From positions 62,001 through 126,000 of the forward strand of contig JAFABI010000011.1 in NCBI GenBank assembly GCA_023426125.1: 64,000 nucleotides of DNA, in the 5' to 3' direction. A program made the translations under genes and the position numbers. Shown piece after piece: positions 33,718 to 40,838 of this stretch (position 1 is its first letter; each line of letters opens with the position of its first letter). The stretch comes from Bacillota bacterium. GTDB lineage: Bacteria; Bacillota; Clostridia; Acetivibrionales; DTU013. Below the pieces are notes generated by a model. That model did not search any database and had not been told where the DNA came from. It worked only from the letters and a program-made list of their open reading frames with translations.

Positions 33718-34575
33718 ATGCATGCAATTACTGAAACGGAATTTATGAAGCTGGCCGGCTATATAAAACAGAATTATGGCATCAGCTTGAAAAAAGAAAA
33801 GCTGTCCATGGTAACGGGGAGGCTTCACAACATTCTTGCACAAAAAAACCTCAGCAGCTTTTCCGAATATTATGACTATGTTGTCTCGGATAGAACGGGG
33901 GATGCCGCGGCTGCCCTGATCAACAAAATTACCACCAACCACACCTTTTTTATGAGGGAAGCGGATCATTTCCATTATTTCAGAGACAAGGTGCTTCACT
34001 ACCTTAAAGGCACGGTAAAAGACAGGGACCTTAGAATATGGAGCGCAGGCTGCTCCACCGGAGAAGAGCCATACACCCTTGCAATGATCATCGACGAGTT
34101 TTTCGGAAAAGAAAAAATATGGTGGGATGCAAAGGTGCTGGCGACCGATATTTCAAGCAAAGTGCTCAATGAGGCGGCAAAAGGCATATACAGCAGCGAA
34201 GACATCGCATCCCTGCCTGCCGGATGGAAACTCAATTATTTTAAGAAATCGGAAAAGGATAAAAGCATTCTTGTCGACAGGATTAAGAACGAAGTCATAT
34301 ATAGGAAGCTTAACCTTATGGAGCAGGTATTCCCGTTCAAGCGGAAATTCCATGTGATTTTCTGCCGCAATGTGATGATCTATTTTGATCAAAAGACGAA
34401 ACGGGAACTGGTCAACAAGTTTTATGACTTGACTGAATATGGAGGTTATTTGTTTATCGGGCATTCCGAATCCCTTTACCGCGAGGAGACAAAATATAAA
34501 TACATAATGCCCGCTGTCTACAGAAAGGATCGATGGCATGGACTTAAAGAGAAAAATCAGGGTTCTGGTTGTTGA
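33718..34575 (+). CDS. cheR: Chemotaxis protein methyltransferase CheR
   Basis: A 285-residue SAM-dependent methyltransferase for receptor glutamates. The N-terminal helical domain (1-75) is followed by the Rossmann domain with the SAM motif IWSAGCSTGEEPYTLAM, ATDISSKVL, and IFCRNVMIYFD. ATG 33718 follows AGGTGA. The GTG nine bases upstream falls within that site. The 3' end overlaps cheB by 38 bp. Confidence 0.93.
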   Translation: MHAITETEFMKLAGYIKQNYGISLKKEKLSMVTGRLHNILAQKNLSSFSEYYDYVVSDRTGDAAAALINKITTNHTFFMREADHFHYFRDKVLHYLKGTVKDRDLRIWSAGCSTGEEPYTLAMIIDEFFGKEKIWWDAKVLATDISSKVLNEAAKGIYSSEDIASLPAGWKLNYFKKSEKDKSILVDRIKNEVIYRKLNLMEQVFPFKRKFHVIFCRNVMIYFDQKTKRELVNKFYDLTEYGGYLFIGHSESLYREETKYKYIMPAVYRKDRWHGLKEKNQGSGC

Positions 34576-35566
34576 CGACTCCATCGTCTTCCGGGAGGTT
34601 TTGTCAAGGGGGATAGCCTCCGACCCGAACATGGAGGTTGTAGCTGCGGCGGGCGACCCTTTTGACGCAAGGGATAAGATCATCAAGTATGAACCGGATG
34701 TCATGACCTGTGATGTGGAAATGCCCAGGATGAACGGAATTGAATTCCTTCGAAGGCTTATGCCCCAGTATCCCCTGCCTGTTGTCGTAGTAAGCACGGT
34801 GAGCGAAGCGGTTTTTGACGCCATGGACGCAGGTGCGGTAGACTTTGCGGTCAAGCCGGATGCGCGGTCGGCCAAAAGCGTAGAGACCTTCATAAATGAA
34901 TTGATCATTAAAATAAAAATTGCATCCGCCGCAAAGGTGGAATCCCGGAAAGCCGGCAGGGGATCCCGGGATGTCGTTGCCGGGACGGATGCCGGTACAA
35001 ATATCGGACTCATAGCAATAGGAGCTTCGACAGGAGGTACGGAGGCTATTTTCAGCATCCTGAAATGTTTTCCCGAAAGTGTGCCGGGTATTGTAATTGT
35101 TCAGCACATACCTCCGGTATTTTCCCGCATGTTTGCCGAAAGACTGGATCATTCGACCCGGTTGAAAGTGAAGGAGGCTCAGAGCGGCGATTATGTCGAA
35201 CCGGGGTGTGCATTGGTGGCACCTGGCGAAGAGCACATGAGGATCAGAAAAGCAGGTGAAAGGTACAGAGTAGAATGCTTTAAAGGGGATAAGGTAAACG
35301 GCCATTGTCCTTCGGTGGATGTACTGTTCGAATCGGTTGCAAAGGAAGCCGGAAGCCGGGCAATCGGTATAATTCTTACCGGCATGGGCTATGACGGGGT
35401 CAAGGGGCTTATGTCCATGAAAAGAAGGGGCGCAAGGACGATAGGACAGGATGAGAAAACCTCAGTGGTTTATGGAATGCCGAAGGTGGCATATGACATA
35501 GGGGCTGTGGAAAGGCAGAGTCCGCTTTGCGATATTCCCCGGTTGATATTTTCCATGTTAAGGTGA
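34538..35566 (+). CDS. cheB: Chemotaxis response regulator protein-glutamate methylesterase CheB
   Basis: A 342-residue CheB. The receiver domain has D59 in VMTCDVEMPRMNG. A short linker (about 130-160) leads to the methylesterase domain with the Ser in IGASTGGTEA, the His in IVQHIPPVFS, and the Asp in TGMGYDGVKG. It removes receptor methyl groups, opposing CheR. AAAGGA precedes the ATG. It is the last gene of the operon, overlapping cheR. Confidence 0.93.
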   Translation: MDLKRKIRVLVVDDSIVFREVLSRGIASDPNMEVVAAAGDPFDARDKIIKYEPDVMTCDVEMPRMNGIEFLRRLMPQYPLPVVVVSTVSEAVFDAMDAGAVDFAVKPDARSAKSVETFINELIIKIKIASAAKVESRKAGRGSRDVVAGTDAGTNIGLIAIGASTGGTEAIFSILKCFPESVPGIVIVQHIPPVFSRMFAERLDHSTRLKVKEAQSGDYVEPGCALVAPGEEHMRIRKAGERYRVECFKGDKVNGHCPSVDVLFESVAKEAGSRAIGIILTGMGYDGVKGLMSMKRRGARTIGQDEKTSVVYGMPKVAYDIGAVERQSPLCDIPRLIFSMLR

Positions 35567-35656
35567 GAAGCAGGAAGTGACATGTGAGCATTAAAAAGCA
35601 GCCCGGATCAAAAAGGTATTGTATAAATTACGAATTGAAGTGTATAAATACTCTAG

Positions 35657-35686
35657 TTGCGACTGCAAGCCGCGCTGTGATATAAT
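35657..35686 (+). promoter_or_regulatory. Orphan sigma-A-type promoter downstream of cheB
   Basis: TTGCGA (35657-35662), 18 bp, TATAAT (35681-35686) with a perfect -10. No ORF starts within 300 bp except the gene at 36027, which has its own promoter. It may produce a small RNA. Confidence 0.45.
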
Positions 35687-35751
35687 CGGCAATGTCAGTT
35701 TAACTTTTCGCATGGGTGCGGCTAATCAATTAATTATAGCTATATTATACA

Positions 35752-35790
35752 CTTTGTTAGCTATAGTGTCAATTTGAATAGCTAACAAAG
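35752..35790. repeat. 13-bp perfect inverted repeat after cheB
   Basis: CTTTGTTAGCTAT (35752-35764) and ATAGCTAACAAAG (35778-35790) around 13 bases. An upstream copy of part of the arm (TATAGCTATA near 35735) adds to the repetition. It lies about 70 bp downstream of the orphan promoter. The rest of the 35567-36026 gap is AT-rich and shows nothing else except the Pho-like box. Confidence 0.6.
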
Positions 35791-35932
35791 AAAATTGTTT
35801 TCGCCAATAATTTTCAATTAGATATTTACCGCCAATGATTGATACTTGAAAATAACAGACGAATCACAGGAGTAACCGTGCTGGAATAAGGAAAAATTCC
35901 GGTCGTTATCCGGCTTTCCGGATAATTAGAAA

Positions 35933-35986
35933 TTAACATTCTTTTAATTTATTGCTAATGTTACCTTAAACTTCAGGTAATAAAAT
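35933..35986 (+). promoter_or_regulatory. Pho-box-like promoter of the GH38-like gene
   Basis: TTAACA (35933), TTAATT (35944), CTAATG (35955) and TTAAAC (35966) start exactly 11 bp apart. Nine bases after the last comes TAAAAT (35981-35986). The geometry is identical to the pit, phoH and GGDEF-EAL promoters. The regulator is inferred. Confidence 0.65.
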
Positions 35987-36026
35987 AATGCTTAAAACGG
36001 CGGCTATCACGGTTTGAGGCATACAA

Positions 36027-38681
36027 ATGAACCTTAAGGTACATATCGCTTTTGGCTTTCACGTAAACCTTTATCATTCCTTCCGGGGTGATTCCAATGA
36101 TGAAAAAGGCTTCGGCGGAGATATAAGGGTAATACGGAAAATTATCAAGGTCCTGGACGGGTATAATCAAGACGGTGTTATGGTAAAGGGCACCTGGGAT
36201 TTTGAGAATGCCTACAGCCTGGAAAAGATACTTCCGGAATTCGCCCCGGACATCATTGACGACGTCAGGGAACGTGTTCGGAGGCATGGGGATGAAATCA
36301 TCCTGATGTCCTATAACAACGGCCTTGTAAGCTGCATGGACGAGAAGGAATTCACAGCCTCCATGGAATGGGCTGTTTCAAACCCGTTCAGGTCCGGAGC
36401 CAGGGATATTTTTGGAGCCTGCGCGCCGGTTGCAAGGCCGCAGGAGATGATGTTCTCGCCTTCCAATGTCTCTCTTTACAATAAGATCGGTGTACAAGCC
36501 CTGTGTTTATATTACAGCGGCGTACCTTTTGACAGCTTCAGGACGCTGATTCCGCTGCTGCCGGAGGAAAATGCCTTTAATCCGCTGTGGTTCCGGTATA
36601 AGGATGAGAAAATTACGGTCATCCCCGCCATAAGCCATTCCGACCTGGTGGACTACGGATGCCTCGGGGCGCTGGTTAAAAGGCTTCATAAAAAGCAGGC
36701 CGGGGGTGAAATCGAAAACGACGTATTGGTCTTTATCAACATGGATGCGGATGCACTGCTGTGGTATGGCCTTGAGTTCCCGTTTCCCCTAAGCAGGCTG
36801 CCCAATGCCGCAGGCCTTTACGGACTGATAAAGGAAGTGTCAAATCTGCCCTATGTTGTTTTTGACACGCCCTACTGTTATCTGAAAAATCACCCTCCCC
36901 TTAAAACAATCACGTTCAACCAGGATACGGCAGACGGCATGTTCGACGGATATTCCAGCTGGGCGGAAAAGCCTTTCAACCATTTGATATGGTCCCGGCT
37001 GGAGAAAGCGAGGATCCTTGCCGGGAAGTCCGCATGGCTGATGCGGGGGTTAAAGGCGGAAACCGGGAGGAAAGAGGTTGAAAGGCTTCTGGACATGGCC
37101 TTTTATGACGGGGTGTGCCTCATGTCCACTACCCATTTCGGTCTTTCTGCCCCGCACATCAACAGGGAGAGGGAAGTCAAGGCACTCCGGATGTCCGGAA
37201 GGATGCTGTCAAATGCAGGAAAGGCATGGGGGATCCTCCGGGAGCAATGCCTTTCAGAGCGCAGAGCCTCCAGGGAGGACGGCATAAATCCCAATAGCAC
37301 GCACAAAGTGGCAATTCCTATCATCGTCAGTGATAATGAGGCGTCAGCGGCCTTTATAAGCATGAGCCTGCCGCTGAAAAAAGGTGTGGCTTATGATGTA
37401 GCCTGTTTTACACTATACAATGCCGGTGGGGAAATGCTGGACGGCGCATTTCTGGACACAGCCTGGTATGATGACGGTTCCTTCGAAGAAATACAGATAT
37501 TTGCTTTTCCAGACGGGACAAAGCCTTTGGAGTTAAGCCTCGTTATCAGCGACAAATGCAGCGACAGGCCTTATAACCGGAATGTATACGTAAGCAACAG
37601 CCTTTTGTCGGGAGAAGGTATCGAGGTCACATGTGAAGGGGCGGCGATAACAGATGTCCGGGCCTTTGGAGAAAGAATCGGAGGCAGGGATTTTCTAAGG
37701 AACTATATCCGGTTTCAGCATGGCGTATTGGTCAGCGAATATGAATTCCAGGCTGAATGCAAGGAACTGCTTATGCCCTTCAGAGGTGGAAGGCTGGCAG
37801 GCTATAGATTCCGGGGAAGAATAGGCCTGCCCGGTCAACTGGAGCAAGGAAGCTTTCTAATGGACTTGTTTATCGTCGACGGCATACCTGCGCTTATGAT
37901 TAAAATGAATATAAAATACCCCTATACGGAGGAAAAGGACCTGATTTCAAATGAGGTTGCGGTATTGGGCCATTATTGCGACAGCCGCTGGCTGGAAGTT
38001 GCTCCGGTTCAGATCACACCGGCGCTTACCGGCAAACCGGACATCATAAAATACAATTACCAGGGAGCTTTGGACAGCTACAATACGGATGATTTCCGGA
38101 AGGCCGACGAGAGGAACTCCACACTGGACTCCTTCAATAATCATATTACTGCCGGCTTCACAGGGGTAAGCGACGGCGGCAGGGGCATGATCGCGGCGGT
38201 GGACAGAAACAGGTTGAATTCCATGGCCTTCTGTCCCATGAGGACGTTTAAATCCGGCAATAAGCCCGGCATTTCCTTAAACCCGTTTGGCACCTATTAT
38301 GGCCGGCAAAGGCACCATCATACGTATACCGGGGGACTGGCGCAGACGCTGATGGCTGCAGTCAGTCCTTACCTCAGATCGCTGGCTCCCGCCTATAACG
38401 GCGTACACACCGATTTTATGCTTGCACTGTTCCCGTTCAAAGGAAAGCTGCCTGATGAGAAGACATTAACCCAAATTAAGGCTTTCTGCAATGGAGGAGT
38501 CTTCTTTACAGCTCCCAACCAATATACCCGGGAAGGCCATTCCGACTATGTAAAAATGAGGGAAAAAGAATCCCCGTCTTCCGATGACCAGGATTCGGAG
38601 AGCACATTATCGAAGTCGGTTCCTTTGGGGCTGAGACTGAAAGTCATCTACAGCGTCCTGAAATCCCTCCTGTTCCATTGA
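36027..38681 (+). CDS. Large GH38/GH57-like glycoside hydrolase family protein
   Basis: An 884-residue cytoplasmic protein with no signal peptide. The N-terminal domain (1-330) resembles the TIM-like catalytic fold of GH38/GH57 (IAFGFHVNLYHSFRGDS, VKGTWDFENAYSLEKIL). FDGYSSWAEKPFNHLIWSRL at about 310-330 resembles the start of a GH38 middle domain, and the rest looks beta-rich. A mannosidase-like or other carbohydrate-active role is a guess. GAGG precedes ATG 36027. It has its own Pho-like promoter and stands alone, so it may handle a polymer during phosphate limitation. Confidence 0.5.
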   Translation: MNLKVHIAFGFHVNLYHSFRGDSNDEKGFGGDIRVIRKIIKVLDGYNQDGVMVKGTWDFENAYSLEKILPEFAPDIIDDVRERVRRHGDEIILMSYNNGLVSCMDEKEFTASMEWAVSNPFRSGARDIFGACAPVARPQEMMFSPSNVSLYNKIGVQALCLYYSGVPFDSFRTLIPLLPEENAFNPLWFRYKDEKITVIPAISHSDLVDYGCLGALVKRLHKKQAGGEIENDVLVFINMDADALLWYGLEFPFPLSRLPNAAGLYGLIKEVSNLPYVVFDTPYCYLKNHPPLKTITFNQDTADGMFDGYSSWAEKPFNHLIWSRLEKARILAGKSAWLMRGLKAETGRKEVERLLDMAFYDGVCLMSTTHFGLSAPHINREREVKALRMSGRMLSNAGKAWGILREQCLSERRASREDGINPNSTHKVAIPIIVSDNEASAAFISMSLPLKKGVAYDVACFTLYNAGGEMLDGAFLDTAWYDDGSFEEIQIFAFPDGTKPLELSLVISDKCSDRPYNRNVYVSNSLLSGEGIEVTCEGAAITDVRAFGERIGGRDFLRNYIRFQHGVLVSEYEFQAECKELLMPFRGGRLAGYRFRGRIGLPGQLEQGSFLMDLFIVDGIPALMIKMNIKYPYTEEKDLISNEVAVLGHYCDSRWLEVAPVQITPALTGKPDIIKYNYQGALDSYNTDDFRKADERNSTLDSFNNHITAGFTGVSDGGRGMIAAVDRNRLNSMAFCPMRTFKSGNKPGISLNPFGTYYGRQRHHHTYTGGLAQTLMAAVSPYLRSLAPAYNGVHTDFMLALFPFKGKLPDEKTLTQIKAFCNGGVFFTAPNQYTREGHSDYVKMREKESPSSDDQDSESTLSKSVPLGLRLKVIYSVLKSLLFH

Positions 38682-38697
38682 GCCCGCCAAGTAAAAA

Positions 38698-38751
38698 TAA
38701 CATTCTTTTAAACTTCCGTTAATTCCGGCTTAACCAACGGGAAGTAAAATT
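38698..38751 (+). promoter_or_regulatory. Pho-box-like promoter of the membrane-anchored gene
   Basis: ATAACA (38698), TTAAAC (38709), TTAATT (38720) and TTAACC (38731) at 11-bp intervals, nine bases, then TAAAAT (38746-38751). The sequence is nearly the same as the phoH promoter at 43.3 kb, implying duplication. A 98-bp inverted-repeat element separates it from the gene. Confidence 0.68.
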
Positions 38752-38770
38752 AAAGCAGCATCTGCTAATA

Positions 38771-38868
38771 AGCACCGGAAATATTACTTCCGATTCTTTT
38801 CTGGTGAATGGAGCGCCAAGCGTAGTTCCCCGGAAAAGATTATCGGAAGTTATATTTTCGCCAGTGCT
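38771..38868. repeat. Inverted-repeat element, copy D, in a 5' leader
   Basis: A 98-bp element with ends AGCACCGG and CCAGTGCT and arms AAATATTACTTCCGAT / ATCGGAAGTTATATTTTC. The outer arms match copy A with C-to-T-type changes, while the centre is different. It lies between the -10 at 38746 and the start codon at 38894, so it should be transcribed as a hairpin in the mRNA leader. Confidence 0.75.
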
Positions 38869-38893
38869 AAAATTCCTGTATGGTGGTGTAAAT

Positions 38894-39460
38894 GTGGTTA
38901 TTGAAAGAAGCGCAGTCCGAAAAGAAAATTCTGTTTCCAGGGAGTTTATCCTACCTTTCTTTGCAGTATTGGCTTTTTTCATCGTCCTGCTTTTTATAAT
39001 CAAGAGCTTGCCTGCGGATGATTTTTCGAAAGACATGCACATTGCCGATTTCAGGTTTGATGTAAACAAATTGACGGAAGCGTCGGCATTGATTGAGTTG
39101 AAAAGGAAGCATGGCTCGCGTCCGGAGCTGTACGAATTCGGAGCAACGGGTAAATTCATGGAAGCCGGCGACATTAATCAAAATCTCAGGCGCGTGTTGG
39201 TAAAGACAGCAAACCTTGACGATGAACAAGCTGAGAATGCGGTAACGGCATTAGGCATTATGAGCCTGAAGGAAGACCTGTATGCAGAAGAGCTTAAAAG
39301 CTTTCAATACGACAGCTTAACCTGTGATAATAATTTGAAGCACTATGTCGTGATTACAAAAGGGGAATTTGCCGGAACAATCCTTTATAACGGGAATCTG
39401 CAGTTTGTTGACAGCAAGAAAAGGTGTTATTTCGGAGTGGAACTCTTTGAACAGTTATAA
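38894..39460 (+). CDS. Membrane-anchored hypothetical protein
   Basis: A 188-residue protein with one N-terminal transmembrane segment (FILPFFAVLAFFIVLLFIIK, about 17-36) and a soluble extracellular domain of about 150 residues with no recognised family. GTG 38894 is chosen. It follows GGTGGTG, and the same leader words occur before phoH. Earlier in-frame codons lie inside repeat copy D and are not believed. Transcription is probably from the Pho-like promoter, suggesting a surface protein made under phosphate limitation. Confidence 0.65.
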   Translation: MVIERSAVRKENSVSREFILPFFAVLAFFIVLLFIIKSLPADDFSKDMHIADFRFDVNKLTEASALIELKRKHGSRPELYEFGATGKFMEAGDINQNLRRVLVKTANLDDEQAENAVTALGIMSLKEDLYAEELKSFQYDSLTCDNNLKHYVVITKGEFAGTILYNGNLQFVDSKKRCYFGVELFEQL

Positions 39461-39462
39461 AT

Positions 39463-39596
39463 ACTACAACGATACATAACTTTGTATCATCGCGAGCAAA
39501 GCGTGGCGATCTCTTCGCAAGCAGCATTTTGTGAGATTGCTTCGTCGCAAGCTCCTCTCAATGACAGGCATAGATAGGCTTAAGTATCGTTGTAGT
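39463..39596. repeat. 134-bp element with 13-bp perfect terminal inverted repeats
   Basis: ACTACAACGATAC (39463-39475) and GTATCGTTGTAGT (39584-39596). The interior contains ATCGCGAGCAAAGCG and GAGATTGCTTCGTCGCAAG, words also present in the element at 40503-40602. It starts two bases after the preceding stop codon and ends 20 bp before the PHP gene. It looks like a miniature non-coding repeat. Confidence 0.75.
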
Positions 39597-39616
39597 GTAA
39601 TAATGAGGTGAAAAAC

Positions 39617-40459
39617 ATGTATTTATATGATTACCATATGCATTCGACCAACTCCAGCGATGGGAAAAGCACGATCTCCGAGCTGTGTGCCGGCGCAATT
39701 GCCGCGGGATTGGAGGAAATTGCCGTAACCGACCACTTTGAACCGTCCCTGGGGAATGAAAAGTACCCTTTCTACAAGCCCGGAAGCTACTTTTTAGATA
39801 TACTGAAGGCGCGCCTGGTTTTCGGGAGGGAAATCAAGATCAAATATGCGGTTGAGCTTGGCCAGCCCCACATCTATCCCGAATACTCGCAAAAGCTGAT
39901 CGAAGCATACCCGTATGATTATGTCCTTGCTTCCCTGCATCGAATGAGGAACAACAAGGATTTCGGAGACATCACCTACAATGCGGCAAATGTGACCTTC
40001 TACTGCATCAAATACCTTAATGAGCTTAAGTCTCTGGCGCAGTGGAATAAATTCGACTGCATCGGGCATCTGGACCTGGTAAAAAGGTATGCGTCCGGCA
40101 ATGGCACAAAGGCGGATTTCATGGATCACAGGGACAAACTTGAGGAAATCCTGACCATGATCATACAGAACGGCAAGGGCATTGAAGTAAACACATCGGG
40201 GTTGCGGCAGTCGGCGGGGGAATGCTTGCCGGGCTTTGACATCATCAGCTTCTACAGGCAATTGGGCGGAGAAATCATCACGGTAGGGTCCGACGCTCAT
40301 ATTGCAGGAGATGTGGGCAAAGGGATCAAAGATGCAATCGAAATCATCCAGCGCGCCGGGTTCAATTACATGACTGTGTATACAGGCCGACAGCCTTCCA
40401 TGATTAAATTATCCGACAAATCCTCCAGCCGCCAATTCAGCAAGCAGCAGCCTGCCTGA
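39617..40459 (+). CDS. PHP-domain phosphatase, histidinol-phosphatase (HisK) family
   Basis: A 280-residue PHP hydrolase: YDYHMHSTNSSDGKSTISEL (first metal motif), EIAVTDHFEPSL (second), LASLHRMRNNKDFGD, GHLDLVKRY, and GSDAHIAGDVGKG. These are the metal ligands of HisJ/HisK-type histidinol-phosphate phosphatases, so histidine biosynthesis is possible although no his genes are near. ATG 39617 is preferred to GTG 39608 because GAGGTG is the ribosome binding site. It is flanked by two repeat elements. Confidence 0.82.
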   Translation: MYLYDYHMHSTNSSDGKSTISELCAGAIAAGLEEIAVTDHFEPSLGNEKYPFYKPGSYFLDILKARLVFGREIKIKYAVELGQPHIYPEYSQKLIEAYPYDYVLASLHRMRNNKDFGDITYNAANVTFYCIKYLNELKSLAQWNKFDCIGHLDLVKRYASGNGTKADFMDHRDKLEEILTMIIQNGKGIEVNTSGLRQSAGECLPGFDIISFYRQLGGEIITVGSDAHIAGDVGKGIKDAIEIIQRAGFNYMTVYTGRQPSMIKLSDKSSSRQFSKQQPA

Positions 40460-40490
40460 GGCGAGGCATTGATTAGTTTCCATACTGGTG

Positions 40491-40502
40491 GTGTGCGCAC
40501 AC
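40491..40502. repeat. 12-bp perfect palindrome GTGTGCGCACAC
   Basis: It directly abuts the 100-bp repeat element at 40503. It could be an operator-like site, or the edge or target of that element. Confidence 0.4.
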
Positions 40503-40602
40503 GTGACAAATTGCGAGGAGCCTGCGACGAAGCAATCTCAGTTTCTGACCAGGATATAGCATCGAGATTGCCGCGCTCCACTACGTTCTACTCGCAATGA
40601 CA
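40503..40602. repeat. Dispersed inverted-repeat element (ATTGCGAG / CTCGCAAT type)
   Basis: Begins AAATTGCGAGGAGCCTGCG, with inner arms GAAGCAATCTC and GAGATTGCC, and ends CTCGCAATGACA. It shares words with the 134-bp element at 39463-39596. Palindromes with the ends GTCATTGCGAG are widespread short repeats in bacterial genomes. It fills most of the gap after the PHP gene. Confidence 0.65.
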
Positions 40603-40710
40603 TACCGGTTAGTACATGCTGATCTGTTAGCTCGTACAATCCTGTTGCCCTTTATTTTACTGTAAATTTATGGTGTGCAATTTTTAAATGTACTACTGCT
40701 CATCCGGCGT

Positions 40711-40739
40711 TTGACAGGCGTAAACCAATATGGTAAATT
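40711..40739 (+). promoter_or_regulatory. Sigma-A-type promoter of the hybrid kinase
   Basis: TTGACA (40711-40716), exactly 17 bp, TAAATT (40734-40739). The spacing and -35 are excellent. It drives the leader ORF and hybrid histidine kinase. Confidence 0.7.
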
Positions 40740-40766
40740 AAAACCTGTAAACGGGGAGACCGAAGG

Positions 40767-40838
40767 ATGAGTAACGAAATCACTGTAAAAAAACCAGTAC
40801 TGCCTGCAAATAGAATATTGGAGATGCTATGCAGCTAA
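40767..40838 (+). CDS. Short leader ORF overlapping the hybrid kinase start
   Basis: A 23-residue frame (MSNEITVKKPVLPAN, ending MLCS) starts at ATG 40767 just after GAAGG and stops at 40838, ten bases into the kinase gene whose ATG is at 40829. The arrangement suggests translational coupling or a leader peptide. Its coding status is unproven. Confidence 0.35.
   Translation: MSNEITVKKPVLPANRILEMLCS

Noticed and set aside
38804..38893. N-terminal extension of the membrane-anchored protein
   Set aside because: This part of the frame is repeat copy D and leader. GTG 38894 with GGTGGTG and the matching phoH leader is the better start.
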